NCBI GenBank assembly: GCA_009929485.1
Contig: SAAJ01000009.1
Coordinates: forward strand, 1-64,000
From: Negativicutes bacterium
Lineage (GTDB): Bacteria > Bacillota > Negativicutes > Anaeromusales > Anaeromusaceae
Length of the DNA: 64,000 nucleotides
Reading direction: 5' to 3'
The position numbers and the translations under genes were made by a program. Below, in pieces: positions 53,905-63,749 of the stretch. How positions within the stretch are numbered: position 1 is the stretch's first letter; each line of letters starts with the position of its first letter. Below the pieces are notes generated by a model, which made no database searches, was not told the DNA's origin, and was given only the letters and a program-made list of their open reading frames with translations.

Positions 53905-56484
53905 ATGGCGACAGCCTATACGCCGATGCTGGAACAATATAGGGAAGTAAAAAGCCGTCACTCGCAAGAAATTCTTTTTTTTCGTTTAGGCGATTTTTAT
54001 GAGATGTTTTTTGAAGATGCGGAACTGGCCTCGCGCGAGCTGGAAATCACCTTGACCTCGCGGGAAGGCGGCCAAGGGAAACGCATTCCTATGTGCGGCA
54101 TTCCCTATCATGCGGCGGAAAACTATTTATCGCGGTTGGTGCAAAAAGGATACAAGGTGGCCATTTGCGAGCAGGTTGAAGACCCCAAACAGGTCAAAGG
54201 GCTGGTGCGGCGCGAAGTGGTGCGCATTGTGACGCCGGGGACTTTTTTAGGAGAAGTGTCCTTGAGCGAAAAAAGCAACCACTATTTGGCTCTTGTTCGA
54301 GAAGGGGAAAATGGGCGAGTGTATCTGGCGGCGGCGGATTTGTCTACCGGAGAATGTTTTTGGAGCGTCATGGACGGTGAAGGGGAAAAGCCGCTTTTAT
54401 GGGATGCCTTGTATCGTCTGCAGCCTAAAGAGATTATTGTATCCGGGCATTTAAGCTATTGGACAGAATTGGACGATTTTTCGCAGGATCGCTTGAATTG
54501 CCGCCCGGAGCAGCGGGCGTTCGCGCCGGAGGCTGCGTCTTTTGTAAAACAACATTTTGCGCCAGAGGAGCAGCCGGGCGACAAGGAAGCCGGTCAAACA
54601 GTGGAGCATCTTTTATGCTACTTGCATGAGACCGTTAAAACTAATTTAGCCCATATCAATCGGTTGGCGGAACAGACGCAGCAGCAATATCTTCTGCTGG
54701 ATGCGTCGACGCTGCGCAATTTGGAGATTACCCGCAACCTTCGCGACGGAGGTAGAAAAGCGACGCTGCTGCAGGTGCTGGATTTTACGCGCACCGCTAT
54801 GGGCGGCAGGCTTCTAAAGCACTGGCTGGAGCAGCCGCTGCGGTATCCAAAAGATATTACCAAGCGCCATGAGGCGGTAGAAGAATTGACTGGCGCGCCG
54901 CTGCTGCGGCAAGGGCTGATAGAGGCGCTGGAAGGAATTTATGATTTCGAGCGCATTGTCACCAGGGTGGAGCTGGGAACCGCCAATGCCAGAGATCTGG
55001 TGTCTTTGTCCCAGTCGCTGGCGCAATTGCCGGCGCTGCGGGATGTGCTGAACCAGGCGCAGAGTCCGCTGTTGCGCGAGCTATACGCGACCTGGGAAAG
55101 CCATGCGGAGCTGGCTCAAGAGATTGGGACGGCTTTTGTAGAGTCCCCGCCTGTTTCGGTGCGTGAAGGCGGCATGATTCGCAGCGGTTATGACAGTGAG
55201 CTGGACGAACTGCGAGAAGTGGCCCGGGACAGCAAATGCTGGGTCGAAGAATTTGAGCGTTCGGAGAAGGAAAAGACAGGCATTCGTTCGTTGAAGATTG
55301 GCTATAACAAGGTGTTTGGCTATTATCTGGAGGTTACCCACGCGAATACCTCTGCGGTGCCTGCTTATTTTCAGCGCAAGCAGACCTTGGCTAATGCCGA
55401 ACGGTATATTACGCCGGAATTAAAGGAATTTGAAACTAAAATTTTGGGAGCCCAGGAGCGTATTGTGCAACTGGAATATCATCTGTTCTGTCGCTTGCGC
55501 GACCGGGTGAAAGAAGAGCTTTGCGGACTGCAGGCTACGGCGCGGCGCGTGGCTTTGCTGGATGTACTGCATAGCTTTGCCGACGCTGCTGTGCGCCATC
55601 AATATGTGCGTCCCCGCCTTGAAGAAAACGGCAGCATTCAGATTCAGGATGGTCGGCATCCAGTTGTTGAGCGTCTCCTCAAGGGCGAACTGTTTGTGCC
55701 TAACGATACGCAGCTTTTTCCAGGGGTGGAAGACGTTATGGTTATTACCGGCCCGAATATGGCGGGGAAATCTACGTATATGCGCCAAGTGGCGCTGTTG
55801 GTGCTTATGGCGCAGACAGGCAGCTTTCTGCCTGTACGCAGTGCGGTTATTTCGCCGGTAGACCGGATTTTTACCCGCGTCGGCGCCAGCGATGACTTAG
55901 CAACCGGTCAAAGCACCTTTATGATGGAAATGAATGAGGTGGCCGCCATTGTGCGCCACGCTACGAAAAACAGCTTGGTTATTCTCGATGAAATCGGTCG
56001 GGGAACCAGTACTTTTGACGGGATGAGCATTGCCCGGGCAGTAGTGGAATACATCAAGAAACAGATTGGCTGCAAAACGCTCTTTGCCACGCACTATCAT
56101 GAACTGACAGAACTGGAGAACGCTTGGAGCGGTATTCGAAACTACTCGGTGGCGGTGCGGGAAAAAGGCAATAATGTTGTTTTTCTGCGGCGCATTGTGC
56201 CGGGCGGAGCTGACAAAAGCTACGGCATTCATGTGGCGCAACTGGCGGGGCTGCCGTCAAAAGTCATTCAGCGGGCTAAAGAAGTGTTGGCTGATTTGGA
56301 AACCTGCGCCGTCAGAGAAGCAACCGCGCCGACAGTCAAAAAAGAAGAGCCGCCGCTTACCTTGTTCGGCAGCGCTTTGAGTGAAGAACTTTTAGCGTTG
56401 GATGTAATGAGCCTGACGCCCATTGAAGCGTTGAATACGTTGTTTCGCTTGCAAAATCAAGCTAAGGAAGAAATGGGGCGCTAG
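53905..56484 (+). CDS. mutS: DNA mismatch repair protein MutS
   Basis: It recognises mismatches and recruits MutL. It has 859 residues. The N-terminal mismatch-binding domain has FFRLGDFYEMFFEDA with the Phe-x-Glu of MutS1 (SREL after it); then connector, core and clamp, then the ATPase with ITGPNMAGKSTYMRQ (Walker A, near residue 613), LVILDEIGRGTSTFDG and ATHYHEL. AAAGGGGGAACC precedes the ATG. Confidence 0.97.
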   Translation: MATAYTPMLEQYREVKSRHSQEILFFRLGDFYEMFFEDAELASRELEITLTSREGGQGKRIPMCGIPYHAAENYLSRLVQKGYKVAICEQVEDPKQVKGLVRREVVRIVTPGTFLGEVSLSEKSNHYLALVREGENGRVYLAAADLSTGECFWSVMDGEGEKPLLWDALYRLQPKEIIVSGHLSYWTELDDFSQDRLNCRPEQRAFAPEAASFVKQHFAPEEQPGDKEAGQTVEHLLCYLHETVKTNLAHINRLAEQTQQQYLLLDASTLRNLEITRNLRDGGRKATLLQVLDFTRTAMGGRLLKHWLEQPLRYPKDITKRHEAVEELTGAPLLRQGLIEALEGIYDFERIVTRVELGTANARDLVSLSQSLAQLPALRDVLNQAQSPLLRELYATWESHAELAQEIGTAFVESPPVSVREGGMIRSGYDSELDELREVARDSKCWVEEFERSEKEKTGIRSLKIGYNKVFGYYLEVTHANTSAVPAYFQRKQTLANAERYITPELKEFETKILGAQERIVQLEYHLFCRLRDRVKEELCGLQATARRVALLDVLHSFADAAVRHQYVRPRLEENGSIQIQDGRHPVVERLLKGELFVPNDTQLFPGVEDVMVITGPNMAGKSTYMRQVALLVLMAQTGSFLPVRSAVISPVDRIFTRVGASDDLATGQSTFMMEMNEVAAIVRHATKNSLVILDEIGRGTSTFDGMSIARAVVEYIKKQIGCKTLFATHYHELTELENAWSGIRNYSVAVREKGNNVVFLRRIVPGGADKSYGIHVAQLAGLPSKVIQRAKEVLADLETCAVREATAPTVKKEEPPLTLFGSALSEELLALDVMSLTPIEALNTLFRLQNQAKEEMGR

Positions 56485-56486
56485 GC

Positions 56487-58454
56487 ATGGAAGATATTGT
56501 ACAGGTATTAGACACGCATACAGCAAACCAAATAGCCGCCGGCGAGGTGGTGGAACGGCCGGCGTCGGTAGTCAAAGAACTGGTGGAGAACGCTATTGAC
56601 GCCGCCAGCCGCAATGTAGAGGTGGAGATCGCAGCCGGAGGCTGTGAAAGCATTCGCATCAGCGATGACGGCTGGGGTATGAGCGCTAAGGACGCGCAGA
56701 CGGCTATGCTGCGTCATGCTACCAGTAAAATACGCAGCGCTGATGATTTATACCATATCGCCAGCCTGGGATTCCGCGGCGAGGCGTTGCCGAGCATTGC
56801 GTCTGTTTCCCGTTTTACCCTGACTACAAGGCGTCAAGAGGATGCCTTGGCGACGCAAATTGTCATGGAGGGAAGCCAAACGCTGGAAGTGACCGAAGCG
56901 GGAGGCGGCGTGGGCACAACTATTTTAGTGCGGGATATTTTCTTTAATCTTCCAGCCCGTCTCAAATTTTTAAAAAAACCGGCTGCGGAAAGCGCCCAAA
57001 TCCACGATATTATAACGCGCCTTGCCTTGTCACATCCGGAAGTGGCCTTCCGTTTAATTAATAACCAGCGGTTGGTGCTTAGCACAAATGGCAGCGGGCG
57101 TTTGGAAGATGTGATTGCCTCTCTGTACGGCAAGGAGGCAGGCGCTGGCCTTTTGGAACTGTGCTACTCTCAAGAGGGGATCAGTCTGCAGGGCTTTTTA
57201 GGGCAGCCAACCCTTTTGCGCAGCAGCCGGCAATGGCAAACTTTCTTGGTTAACGGCAGAGTGGTGCAGAGCCGCGCCTTGAGTAAGGCGTTGGATAATG
57301 CCTATCATTCGGTGCTTCCGAAGACAGGCTTTCCCTTGGCGGTTATTCGCATTGACGTGCCGGCGGAAGATATTGACGTCAACGTGCATCCCCAAAAAAG
57401 CGAAGTGAAGTTTAAAAACGAGCAAGATATTTTTCGTGCCGTTTATAAGGCGGTTACGGTTTGCTTAACCAGGCCGGCGGCAGAGCAGCTGCGCCAGGCG
57501 GCGCCACTTGTTGCGCCTCGTCCTAAAGAAGAAACTCAATCTTTTGATTTTCAAAATCCCCCAGTTGCGACGGCGGCGCAGCCTGAGAAAGAGAGACTCG
57601 TGCAGCCAACGCCCCTGCCAGAACCATACCGTCCTATTTTTAAGCCTCTTGCAGAACGGCAGCGTCCGGTCGCAGCGGCGGAAAGCATTCCGGTCTATGA
57701 GGCGCCGCCTCTTGAAGCGGCAGCAGTGGCGGCATCCTTTGAAAAAATGGAATCGGAAATGAAGCTTGAACCGGCAAGGACAGAGACTTTCCAACAGGCT
57801 GAGGACGCGACGACGGACGAAGACAGCCAGGCGGAAAGCAGGGCTTCTTTGGCTCAGGCAACAACTTCGACCGAAACAGAGGCGGCTGAGCCTTTGCAGG
57901 TTTTGGGGCAAGTCTTATCGTGCTACATTGTCGCCAAAGATAAAGAACAAATGTATCTGGTGGACCAGCATGCGGCGCATGAACGCATTCTCTATGATAA
58001 ATTTGTGCGAGAAGCGGCGGCTATGCCTGGACAGACTTTGTTGGTGCCTGTTTATCTTGAGGTGGATGCAAAAGAAGAGCTTCTGTTGGAACAGCATGGG
58101 GAGGCTTTGGCGTCGCTGGGCTTTCGTTTAGAGATGGCTGGCCCTGGAACGGCAAGGCTGCTGGAACTTCCGGCCGATTTGACAGGGACTTCTCCGGAGA
58201 CAATGCTGCGCGAGCTATTGGTGCGCTTAGATGAAATGCAGCAGCCCACAGCGGCGCAGCTGCGGCACATGGTGTTTGAGACGGCGGCCTGCCATGCGGC
58301 CATCCGCGCCGGCGAAGAACTGAATCAACGGCAGATGGAGCGCCTTTTAGAGCAGTTGGCGCAGACGACATTGCCCTATAGCTGCCCGCACGGACGCCCT
58401 GTGATGGTGCGTTTTGGCGAGGCAGAGCTGATGCGATGGTTTAAAAGAACTTAA
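56487..58454 (+). CDS. mutL: DNA mismatch repair protein MutL
   Basis: An ATP-driven matchmaker with a latent nicking endonuclease in bacteria lacking MutH. It has 655 residues: GHKL ATPase with KELVENAIDAASRNVEVEI, DDGWGM and ASLGFRGEALPSIASVS; a Glu/Pro-rich linker at about 340-465; and a C-terminal endonuclease domain with VDQHAAHERILYDKF, TACHAAIRAGE and SCPHGRPVMVRF. In the DQHA-x2-E-x4-E motif the last acidic residue is Asp. Two bases separate the mutS stop and this ATG. Confidence 0.95.
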   Translation: MEDIVQVLDTHTANQIAAGEVVERPASVVKELVENAIDAASRNVEVEIAAGGCESIRISDDGWGMSAKDAQTAMLRHATSKIRSADDLYHIASLGFRGEALPSIASVSRFTLTTRRQEDALATQIVMEGSQTLEVTEAGGGVGTTILVRDIFFNLPARLKFLKKPAAESAQIHDIITRLALSHPEVAFRLINNQRLVLSTNGSGRLEDVIASLYGKEAGAGLLELCYSQEGISLQGFLGQPTLLRSSRQWQTFLVNGRVVQSRALSKALDNAYHSVLPKTGFPLAVIRIDVPAEDIDVNVHPQKSEVKFKNEQDIFRAVYKAVTVCLTRPAAEQLRQAAPLVAPRPKEETQSFDFQNPPVATAAQPEKERLVQPTPLPEPYRPIFKPLAERQRPVAAAESIPVYEAPPLEAAAVAASFEKMESEMKLEPARTETFQQAEDATTDEDSQAESRASLAQATTSTETEAAEPLQVLGQVLSCYIVAKDKEQMYLVDQHAAHERILYDKFVREAAAMPGQTLLVPVYLEVDAKEELLLEQHGEALASLGFRLEMAGPGTARLLELPADLTGTSPETMLRELLVRLDEMQQPTAAQLRHMVFETAACHAAIRAGEELNQRQMERLLEQLAQTTLPYSCPHGRPVMVRFGEAELMRWFKRT

Positions 58455-58473
58455 AGAGGGCTGTTAACGAAGC

Positions 58474-59268
58474 ATGATGGATGAATTGCGAGTGACTACG
58501 GCGCGGAATGCGGGGACATTTTTAGTAGGGGAAGCCAAGAAGTTTGCCGAATGTTGGGGAGGCCAGTACGTAGTCCGGGGAGAATTATCGCTGGAAAAAC
58601 TGCGACAACAAGAAGGTGTAGAAAAATTGGTGGTCTTTTCTGTTGACGGACCTGTTATTGAGGGGATTGGCTGGCGCTACTTTTACCATCCCAGTATGGC
58701 GGCCCTGCGTGCTTTGCAATGGGAAAGAAACGGCCAGGACGCGCTGGTGCAGGCGTTAGCGCTGCAACCGGGGGAAACCGTGCTGGATGGGACCCTTGGC
58801 TTGGGGGCGGATGCCGTTTTGATGAGCCTTGCCGTAGGTGAAACAGGCAAAATTTTAGGAGTGGAAAAATCTTTTTGGGTGGCCATGATTACCTCACATG
58901 GTTTGGCGCATGCCGTTGGGTTGAATCCGGTTCTTGAAGCTGCTATGCGAAGGATTGAAACCCGCTGCGGTGATGCGTTGGATGTCTTAAAAGACATGTC
59001 TGCCGGAGCGGTAGATGCAGTGTATCTGGATCCGATGTTTCGCTACTCTGTGCAAGGAAGCTCGAATATGCAGCCCTTGCACCAGATCGCCGATCGGCGG
59101 CCTTTAAGGCGGGAACTCTTGCAAGAAGCTTGCCGAGTAGCGCGACGCCGAGTGGTAGTTAAGGAAGCAGTGCATAGTCCGGAATGGGAACGTCTGGGTA
59201 TTCAGGACTTTTCCGGCGGTCGTTACAGTCGTGTGCGTTATGGGATTTTGAAGGGGGCCGGTATATGA
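58474..59268 (+). CDS. SAM-dependent methyltransferase (RsmJ-like)
   Basis: A 264-residue class I methyltransferase. The SAM motif VLDGTLGLGADAVLMSLAVG is near residue 107, followed by ILGVEKSFW, and the catalytic-strand motif AVYLDPMFRYS near residue 183. The order and spacing resemble the RsmJ (YhiQ) family, which methylates G1516 of 16S rRNA in E. coli; the target here is not established. It lies between mutL and miaA and overlaps miaA by four bases. Confidence 0.8.
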   Translation: MMDELRVTTARNAGTFLVGEAKKFAECWGGQYVVRGELSLEKLRQQEGVEKLVVFSVDGPVIEGIGWRYFYHPSMAALRALQWERNGQDALVQALALQPGETVLDGTLGLGADAVLMSLAVGETGKILGVEKSFWVAMITSHGLAHAVGLNPVLEAAMRRIETRCGDALDVLKDMSAGAVDAVYLDPMFRYSVQGSSNMQPLHQIADRRPLRRELLQEACRVARRRVVVKEAVHSPEWERLGIQDFSGGRYSRVRYGILKGAGI

Positions 59269-60209
59269 AAGAACGCTTGCTGGTGGTACTGGGGCCAACA
59301 GCTGTAGGCAAAACCGACCTGGCGGTAGAACTGGCCTTGCGCCATGACGGCGAAGTGGTTTCCGGCGACTCTATGCTGGTATATCGGGGCCTGGATATTG
59401 GTACAGCCAAGCCTTCGCTGGAAGAGCGCCGGGGAGTTCCGCACCATTTAATCGATATTTTAGACCCAAACGAGCCTTATGATGCCGTACGCTTTGGCGA
59501 ACAGGCCGAAGCTGCAGTCAAGGAGATTCAAGGTCGAGGACGGCTGCCGGTATTAGCTGGCGGCACTGGGCTTTATGTGCAGGCTTTTTTGGAAGGCTAT
59601 GTGTTTAGCGAAGTGGCTGAAGACGCTCCTTTTCGTGAGGAGATGGAAGCGTTGGCGCAAAAAGAAGGAAATGAGGCTGTGCACAGACTGCTGCAAAAGG
59701 CGGATCCGCTCAGTGCGGCAAAGCTGCATCCCAATAATTTGCGTCGTGTCATTCGGGCGCTGGAGGTAGCTCGCCAAGGGGGAGAAACACTGAGCCTGGA
59801 AAAAAAAGCGGGACCTGCCAGTCGTTGGCTGGAGCAGTCTTTGGTTGTGGGGCTGACTATGGAGCGAAGTGCATTATATCGGCGCATTGAGCAACGAGTG
59901 GAGCGCATGGCGGCTGCAGGGCTGGAAGCGGAAGTAAAGCGTTTACTGGCAGCTCAGGTAGAACCAACCTGCCAGTCAATGCAAGGGATTGGCTATAAGG
60001 AAATGGTTGCGCACTTGCAAGGACAGTACTCTGTTGAGGAAACTGTGGCAACCATACAAAAAAATACCCGTCATTTTGCTAAAAGGCAGTTTACTTGGTT
60101 TAAGCGCATGCCCTATGTGCAATGGTTTGATGTTGGCCAAGCCGGCTGGAGAGAAGAAGTATTTTCTCTGGTCCGACATTGGGAGCAAACAGGAAGTCGT
60201 TGCACTTAG
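59265..60209 (+). CDS. miaA: tRNA dimethylallyltransferase
   Basis: It adds isopentenyl to A37 of tRNA. It has 314 residues, with VLGPTAVGKTDLAVELA (P-loop, from residue 8), VSGDSMLVYRGLDIGTAKPS, HHLIDILDPNE and the C-terminal QFTWFKRMPYVQWFD. ATG at 59265 overlaps the methyltransferase stop; an upstream in-frame ATG lies inside that gene. Its product is the substrate of MiaB at the head of this run. Confidence 0.95.
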   Translation: MKERLLVVLGPTAVGKTDLAVELALRHDGEVVSGDSMLVYRGLDIGTAKPSLEERRGVPHHLIDILDPNEPYDAVRFGEQAEAAVKEIQGRGRLPVLAGGTGLYVQAFLEGYVFSEVAEDAPFREEMEALAQKEGNEAVHRLLQKADPLSAAKLHPNNLRRVIRALEVARQGGETLSLEKKAGPASRWLEQSLVVGLTMERSALYRRIEQRVERMAAAGLEAEVKRLLAAQVEPTCQSMQGIGYKEMVAHLQGQYSVEETVATIQKNTRHFAKRQFTWFKRMPYVQWFDVGQAGWREEVFSLVRHWEQTGSRCT

Positions 60210-60296
60210 AGCGAATAAATATAAGTTATGGAACCATTGTTGCGCCGGAAGGATAGCTGCAGCAACGGTCCTGTAGAGAGAAAAGGGGGAGTTGCA

Positions 60297-60566
60297 ATGC
60301 TTGCAAAGCCGATGAACCTGCAAGACAGTTTTTTAAATCAGGTGCGGAAAGAAAATAATCCTGTGACCATTTATTTGGTTAATGGTTTTCAATTAAGAGG
60401 CCTTGTTAAAGGATTTGACAATTTTACCGTTATTTTAGACAGCGATGGAAAGCAGCAACTGGTTTATAAACATGCTATTTCCACGATTACGCCATTCCGA
60501 GCTTTTCAGCATGGTTTTGTGGAAAAACAAAGGGAGACGACAGGAAACGCGAATGCTATAGAATAG
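60297..60566 (+). CDS. hfq: RNA chaperone Hfq
   Basis: A hexameric Sm-like protein that helps small RNAs pair with mRNA. It has 89 residues: [39 protein letters not shown] (Sm1) and [15 protein letters not shown] (Sm2, with the YKHA signature). A C-terminal tail of about 20 residues is polar. It sits between miaA and hflX, as in many bacteria. AAAAGGGGGAG precedes the ATG. The leader at 60210-60296 shows no further signal. Confidence 0.95.
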   Translation: MLAKPMNLQDSFLNQVRKENNPVTIYLVNGFQLRGLVKGFDNFTVILDSDGKQQLVYKHAISTITPFRAFQHGFVEKQRETTGNANAIE

Positions 60567-60613
60567 CTGTGTTTTCATAAGCGTCTTTTAACCGGAAAGG
60601 ATGGTGGGAAGAC

Positions 60614-62440
60614 GTGGCCAAGGTATTAGGGGATATACAAGGAGTCCGTAAATCGCTGCTGGCGCAGCTCGAAGAATTATATGAGCTGACAGTGCCGTCC
60701 GACCAGATAATCAGCAGTGAAATGGCGGAACAGATGCTGCAGCTTAGTCAATTGCTGAACCGAGAGGTTGCCGTTTATTGCAATCGCCGCGGCCGGGTTA
60801 TGGCGGTATCGTTGGGGGATTCCTATACGGTAGACTTGCCGGAGGTGCGCGGCCGACGCGGCCAGCAACGGCTTTCCGGCATTCGGTGCATCCATACGCA
60901 TCCTAGCGGCGATTGCCGCCTTAGCGCGGCTGATGTCAGTTCGCTGCGGGACTTGCGTTTTGATGTGATGGTTTCTTTAGCTGCGCCGCAACCGGAAACA
61001 GCGCTTTGTATGCTCGCTTTTTTAACGGGTGAGGACGAATGGCAGGAAGAAGGCCCGTTCTCCGTAACGCAATTAACGGCCTTGCCTTTTTCTCGCTGGA
61101 TTTTGCAGCTAGAACGTCTTTTAGCCCAGCAGATGGCTTCTGGGCATGTCATGGAGGAAATCGAGACGGCCTTGCTGGTCGGCTTGGAAACCGGGAATAG
61201 CAGTTGGGATCTGGACGCTTCCTTGCAAGAATTGGCGCAGTTGGCGGAGACAGCCGGCGTGGAAGTAAAGGGCGTTGTCCGTCAAAAAAGAGACCGTCCG
61301 GATGCGGCCTTGTTCATCGGCCAGGGAAAGGTCAAAGAATTAGCGTTGCTGCGACAGCAGATGGATGCAAATGTCATCATTTTTGATGATGAACTGACGC
61401 CTGTGCAACAGCGTAATTTGGAACTGTCTCTGGGCGTAAAAATCATTGACCGTACAGCGCTCATTTTGGATATTTTCGCCCAACGGGCGCATTCTAGAGA
61501 AGGCAAGCTGCAAGTGGAGCTGGCGCAGATGCGTTACCGCCTGCCTAGACTTAGCGGCAAGGGTACGGAACTGTCGCGCTTGGGAGGCGGCATCGGAACG
61601 CGCGGACCTGGTGAGACTAAGCTGGAAGTGGACCGGCGGCGGGTGAGGACGCGTATCAACGATATCGAAAAAGAATTGGCGTTGGTATTGCAGCAACGCC
61701 AGCAGCAGCGTCAGCGTCGCAAGGATAACGAAGTGCCGCTGATTGCTTTAGTCGGCTACACCAATGCAGGAAAATCAACGTTGCTGAACGCCCTAACTGA
61801 CGCAGGGGTATTGGCGGAAAATAAGTTATTTGCTACGTTGGATCCGACAACGCGCAGCGTGACGCTGCCTGATGGTGAAACGATCCTTTTTTCCGATACA
61901 GTCGGCTTCATTCAAAAACTGCCGCATCAGCTGGTAGCGGCTTTTCGCGCCACCTTAGAGGAAGTGGTAGAAGCCGATTTATTGCTTCATGTGGTGGATG
62001 CCAGCCATTCGCAGCGAGAAGCGCAGGAGCAGGCTGTTTACGAGGTGCTCAAGGAATTAAAAGTTGCAGAAAAGCCTATGCTGCTTGTTTTCAACAAAGC
62101 AGATCGTATGGAAGCGGGAGAGCCTGCGGTAGTCGAGCGCCTTTTGCGCCGCGGCGACGCGTTCTTGGTTTCGGCGCTGCAAAAAACAGGCTTAGAGGAG
62201 CTGCTCTTGGCCGTGGCCGCTAAGGTGAAACGGCGCAGCGTGCGGCGCGAGCTGTGTTTGCCGTATGAGCAAAGCGGCATGCTGCACAAGCTGCATGAGG
62301 ATGGCAAGGTTACTGCCTGCGAATATGCGCCGGAAGGCATTCGGGTTTTGGCGGAGATTCCCTTATGGGCGGAGCCGTTTTGGAGTCAATATTGCATGGC
62401 TCAAGGAACAGTGAATGAGAGTGAGGAACAGGTAGATTGA
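60614..62440 (+). CDS. hflX: GTPase HflX with an N-terminal JAMM-like extension
   Basis: A ribosome-splitting/rescue GTPase with a large N-terminal addition. It has 608 residues; a typical HflX has about 420. Residues from about 187 on are the standard protein: GTP-bdg_N domain ([13 protein letters not shown]), [40 protein letters not shown], then the G domain with [28 protein letters not shown] and FNKADR. Residues 1-186 hold E51 and an H94-T-H96-(x7)-S104-x2-D107 pattern, that of JAMM/MPN metalloproteases. Whether it is active is unknown. GTG start after GGATGGTGGG. Confidence 0.93.
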   Translation: MAKVLGDIQGVRKSLLAQLEELYELTVPSDQIISSEMAEQMLQLSQLLNREVAVYCNRRGRVMAVSLGDSYTVDLPEVRGRRGQQRLSGIRCIHTHPSGDCRLSAADVSSLRDLRFDVMVSLAAPQPETALCMLAFLTGEDEWQEEGPFSVTQLTALPFSRWILQLERLLAQQMASGHVMEEIETALLVGLETGNSSWDLDASLQELAQLAETAGVEVKGVVRQKRDRPDAALFIGQGKVKELALLRQQMDANVIIFDDELTPVQQRNLELSLGVKIIDRTALILDIFAQRAHSREGKLQVELAQMRYRLPRLSGKGTELSRLGGGIGTRGPGETKLEVDRRRVRTRINDIEKELALVLQQRQQQRQRRKDNEVPLIALVGYTNAGKSTLLNALTDAGVLAENKLFATLDPTTRSVTLPDGETILFSDTVGFIQKLPHQLVAAFRATLEEVVEADLLLHVVDASHSQREAQEQAVYEVLKELKVAEKPMLLVFNKADRMEAGEPAVVERLLRRGDAFLVSALQKTGLEELLLAVAAKVKRRSVRRELCLPYEQSGMLHKLHEDGKVTACEYAPEGIRVLAEIPLWAEPFWSQYCMAQGTVNESEEQVD

Positions 62441-63693
62441 ATCGATTTAGTGCTAAAATTCAAGCGGCGCGGGAAAAGGCGCTGCAGCAGATGACGGCTA
62501 TGGCCAAAGACGTGGATCAGGTCGCTGAAACCAATACGTTGAGGGTATTGGACGCTTTTCGCCGTCATCGAGTTTCGGATTATCATTTTCGGGCGACAAG
62601 CGGCTATGCCTATAACGATGCAGGGCGGGAAACCTTGGAAGAGACATGGGCAACACTGTGCGGCGCCGAAGCGGCGCTGGTGCGGACGCAGTTTGTTTCC
62701 GGTACGCATGCCTTGGCTACCGCTCTGTTCGGCGTTTTGCGTCCCGGAGACGAGTTGGTTTCTTTAACCGGAGCGCCGTACGATACGATGCAAAGCGTTA
62801 TCGGCCATGTACGGGACGTTCCGGGTTCTTTGAAGGAATTTGGCGTTTCCTATCGGGAAATGCCCATGCCCACTGGCGGCATTGACTTGGAGCATCTGTC
62901 TGACTATGTGGATGCTAAAACGAAAATGGTGCTGATTCAGCGTTCGCGCGGTTATAGCCTTCGGGCGACATTGACGGTGGCTGAAATTGCCGCTGCTTGC
63001 GCGGCGGTCAAGGCCATTGCTCCGGAATGCATCTGTTTTGTTGACAATTGCTACGGTGAGTTTGTGGAAGTGCAGGAGCCAACAGCGGTTGGCGCGGATA
63101 TCATGGCTGGCTCGTTGATTAAAAACCCTGGCGGCGGGTTGGCGCCGACAGGCGGCTACATTGCAGGCCGACGGGATTTAGTGGAGCTGGCTGCTTTTCG
63201 CTTGACTGCGCCGGGGATCGGGGCGGAGTTGGGAGCTTCTTTGGGAGGAAACCGCTTATTGTACCAGGGCTTGTTTGTAGCGCCTCATACAACGGCTCAA
63301 GCGGTAAAAGGAGCTATTTTTGCTGCGGCCTTGTTTGAGAATTTAGGTTATAAGACCTTGCCGCACTGGTCGGTGCAGCGAGGCGATATTATTCAGGCGA
63401 TTACTTTGGGAACGCCGGAGCGGGTGGTTGCCTTCTGTCAGGGAATTCAAAAATATTCACCGGTTGACGCGCATGTACGGCCGGAGCCAAGCGGTATGCC
63501 TGGCTATGAAGACGCGGTGATTATGGCGGCGGGAACCTTTGTACAAGGGGCTTCCATCGAATTGAGCGCCGATGCGCCGATGCGCGAACCTTATGCGGTA
63601 TATCTTCAGGGCGGTCTTACTTTTGAGCATGCAGTTTTAGCTTGTATGGGCGCTGCACAAGAATTGGAAGATAAAGGCCTTTCTTTTTCTTAA
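62437..63693 (+). CDS. PLP-dependent enzyme of the YnbB (aluminium resistance/methionine gamma-lyase-like) family
   Basis: A fold-type I PLP enzyme related to cystathionine and methionine gamma-lyases; older records name it aluminium resistance protein. It has 418 residues, with [44 protein letters not shown], and the probable PLP lysine in [22 protein letters not shown] near residue 230. It follows hflX, as ynbB follows ynbA in B. subtilis. TTG start overlapping the hflX stop. The reaction is not proven. Confidence 0.88.
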   Translation: MNRFSAKIQAAREKALQQMTAMAKDVDQVAETNTLRVLDAFRRHRVSDYHFRATSGYAYNDAGRETLEETWATLCGAEAALVRTQFVSGTHALATALFGVLRPGDELVSLTGAPYDTMQSVIGHVRDVPGSLKEFGVSYREMPMPTGGIDLEHLSDYVDAKTKMVLIQRSRGYSLRATLTVAEIAAACAAVKAIAPECICFVDNCYGEFVEVQEPTAVGADIMAGSLIKNPGGGLAPTGGYIAGRRDLVELAAFRLTAPGIGAELGASLGGNRLLYQGLFVAPHTTAQAVKGAIFAAALFENLGYKTLPHWSVQRGDIIQAITLGTPERVVAFCQGIQKYSPVDAHVRPEPSGMPGYEDAVIMAAGTFVQGASIELSADAPMREPYAVYLQGGLTFEHAVLACMGAAQELEDKGLSFS

Positions 63694-63749
63694 AAAAAGA
63701 AAGGAAATTTACTGATTGTGTAGAATAGGCAAATAGAAAGATCCATTTT

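Noticed and set aside
57465-57911. A 148-codon - frame within mutL
   Set aside because: It lies opposite the low-complexity linker of MutL and is Arg/Leu-rich in the manner of antisense frames.
63664-63705. Terminator after the ynbB-like gene (CCTTTCTTTTT with AAAAGAAAGG)
   Set aside because: The stem is almost all A/T and no T-run follows on +.
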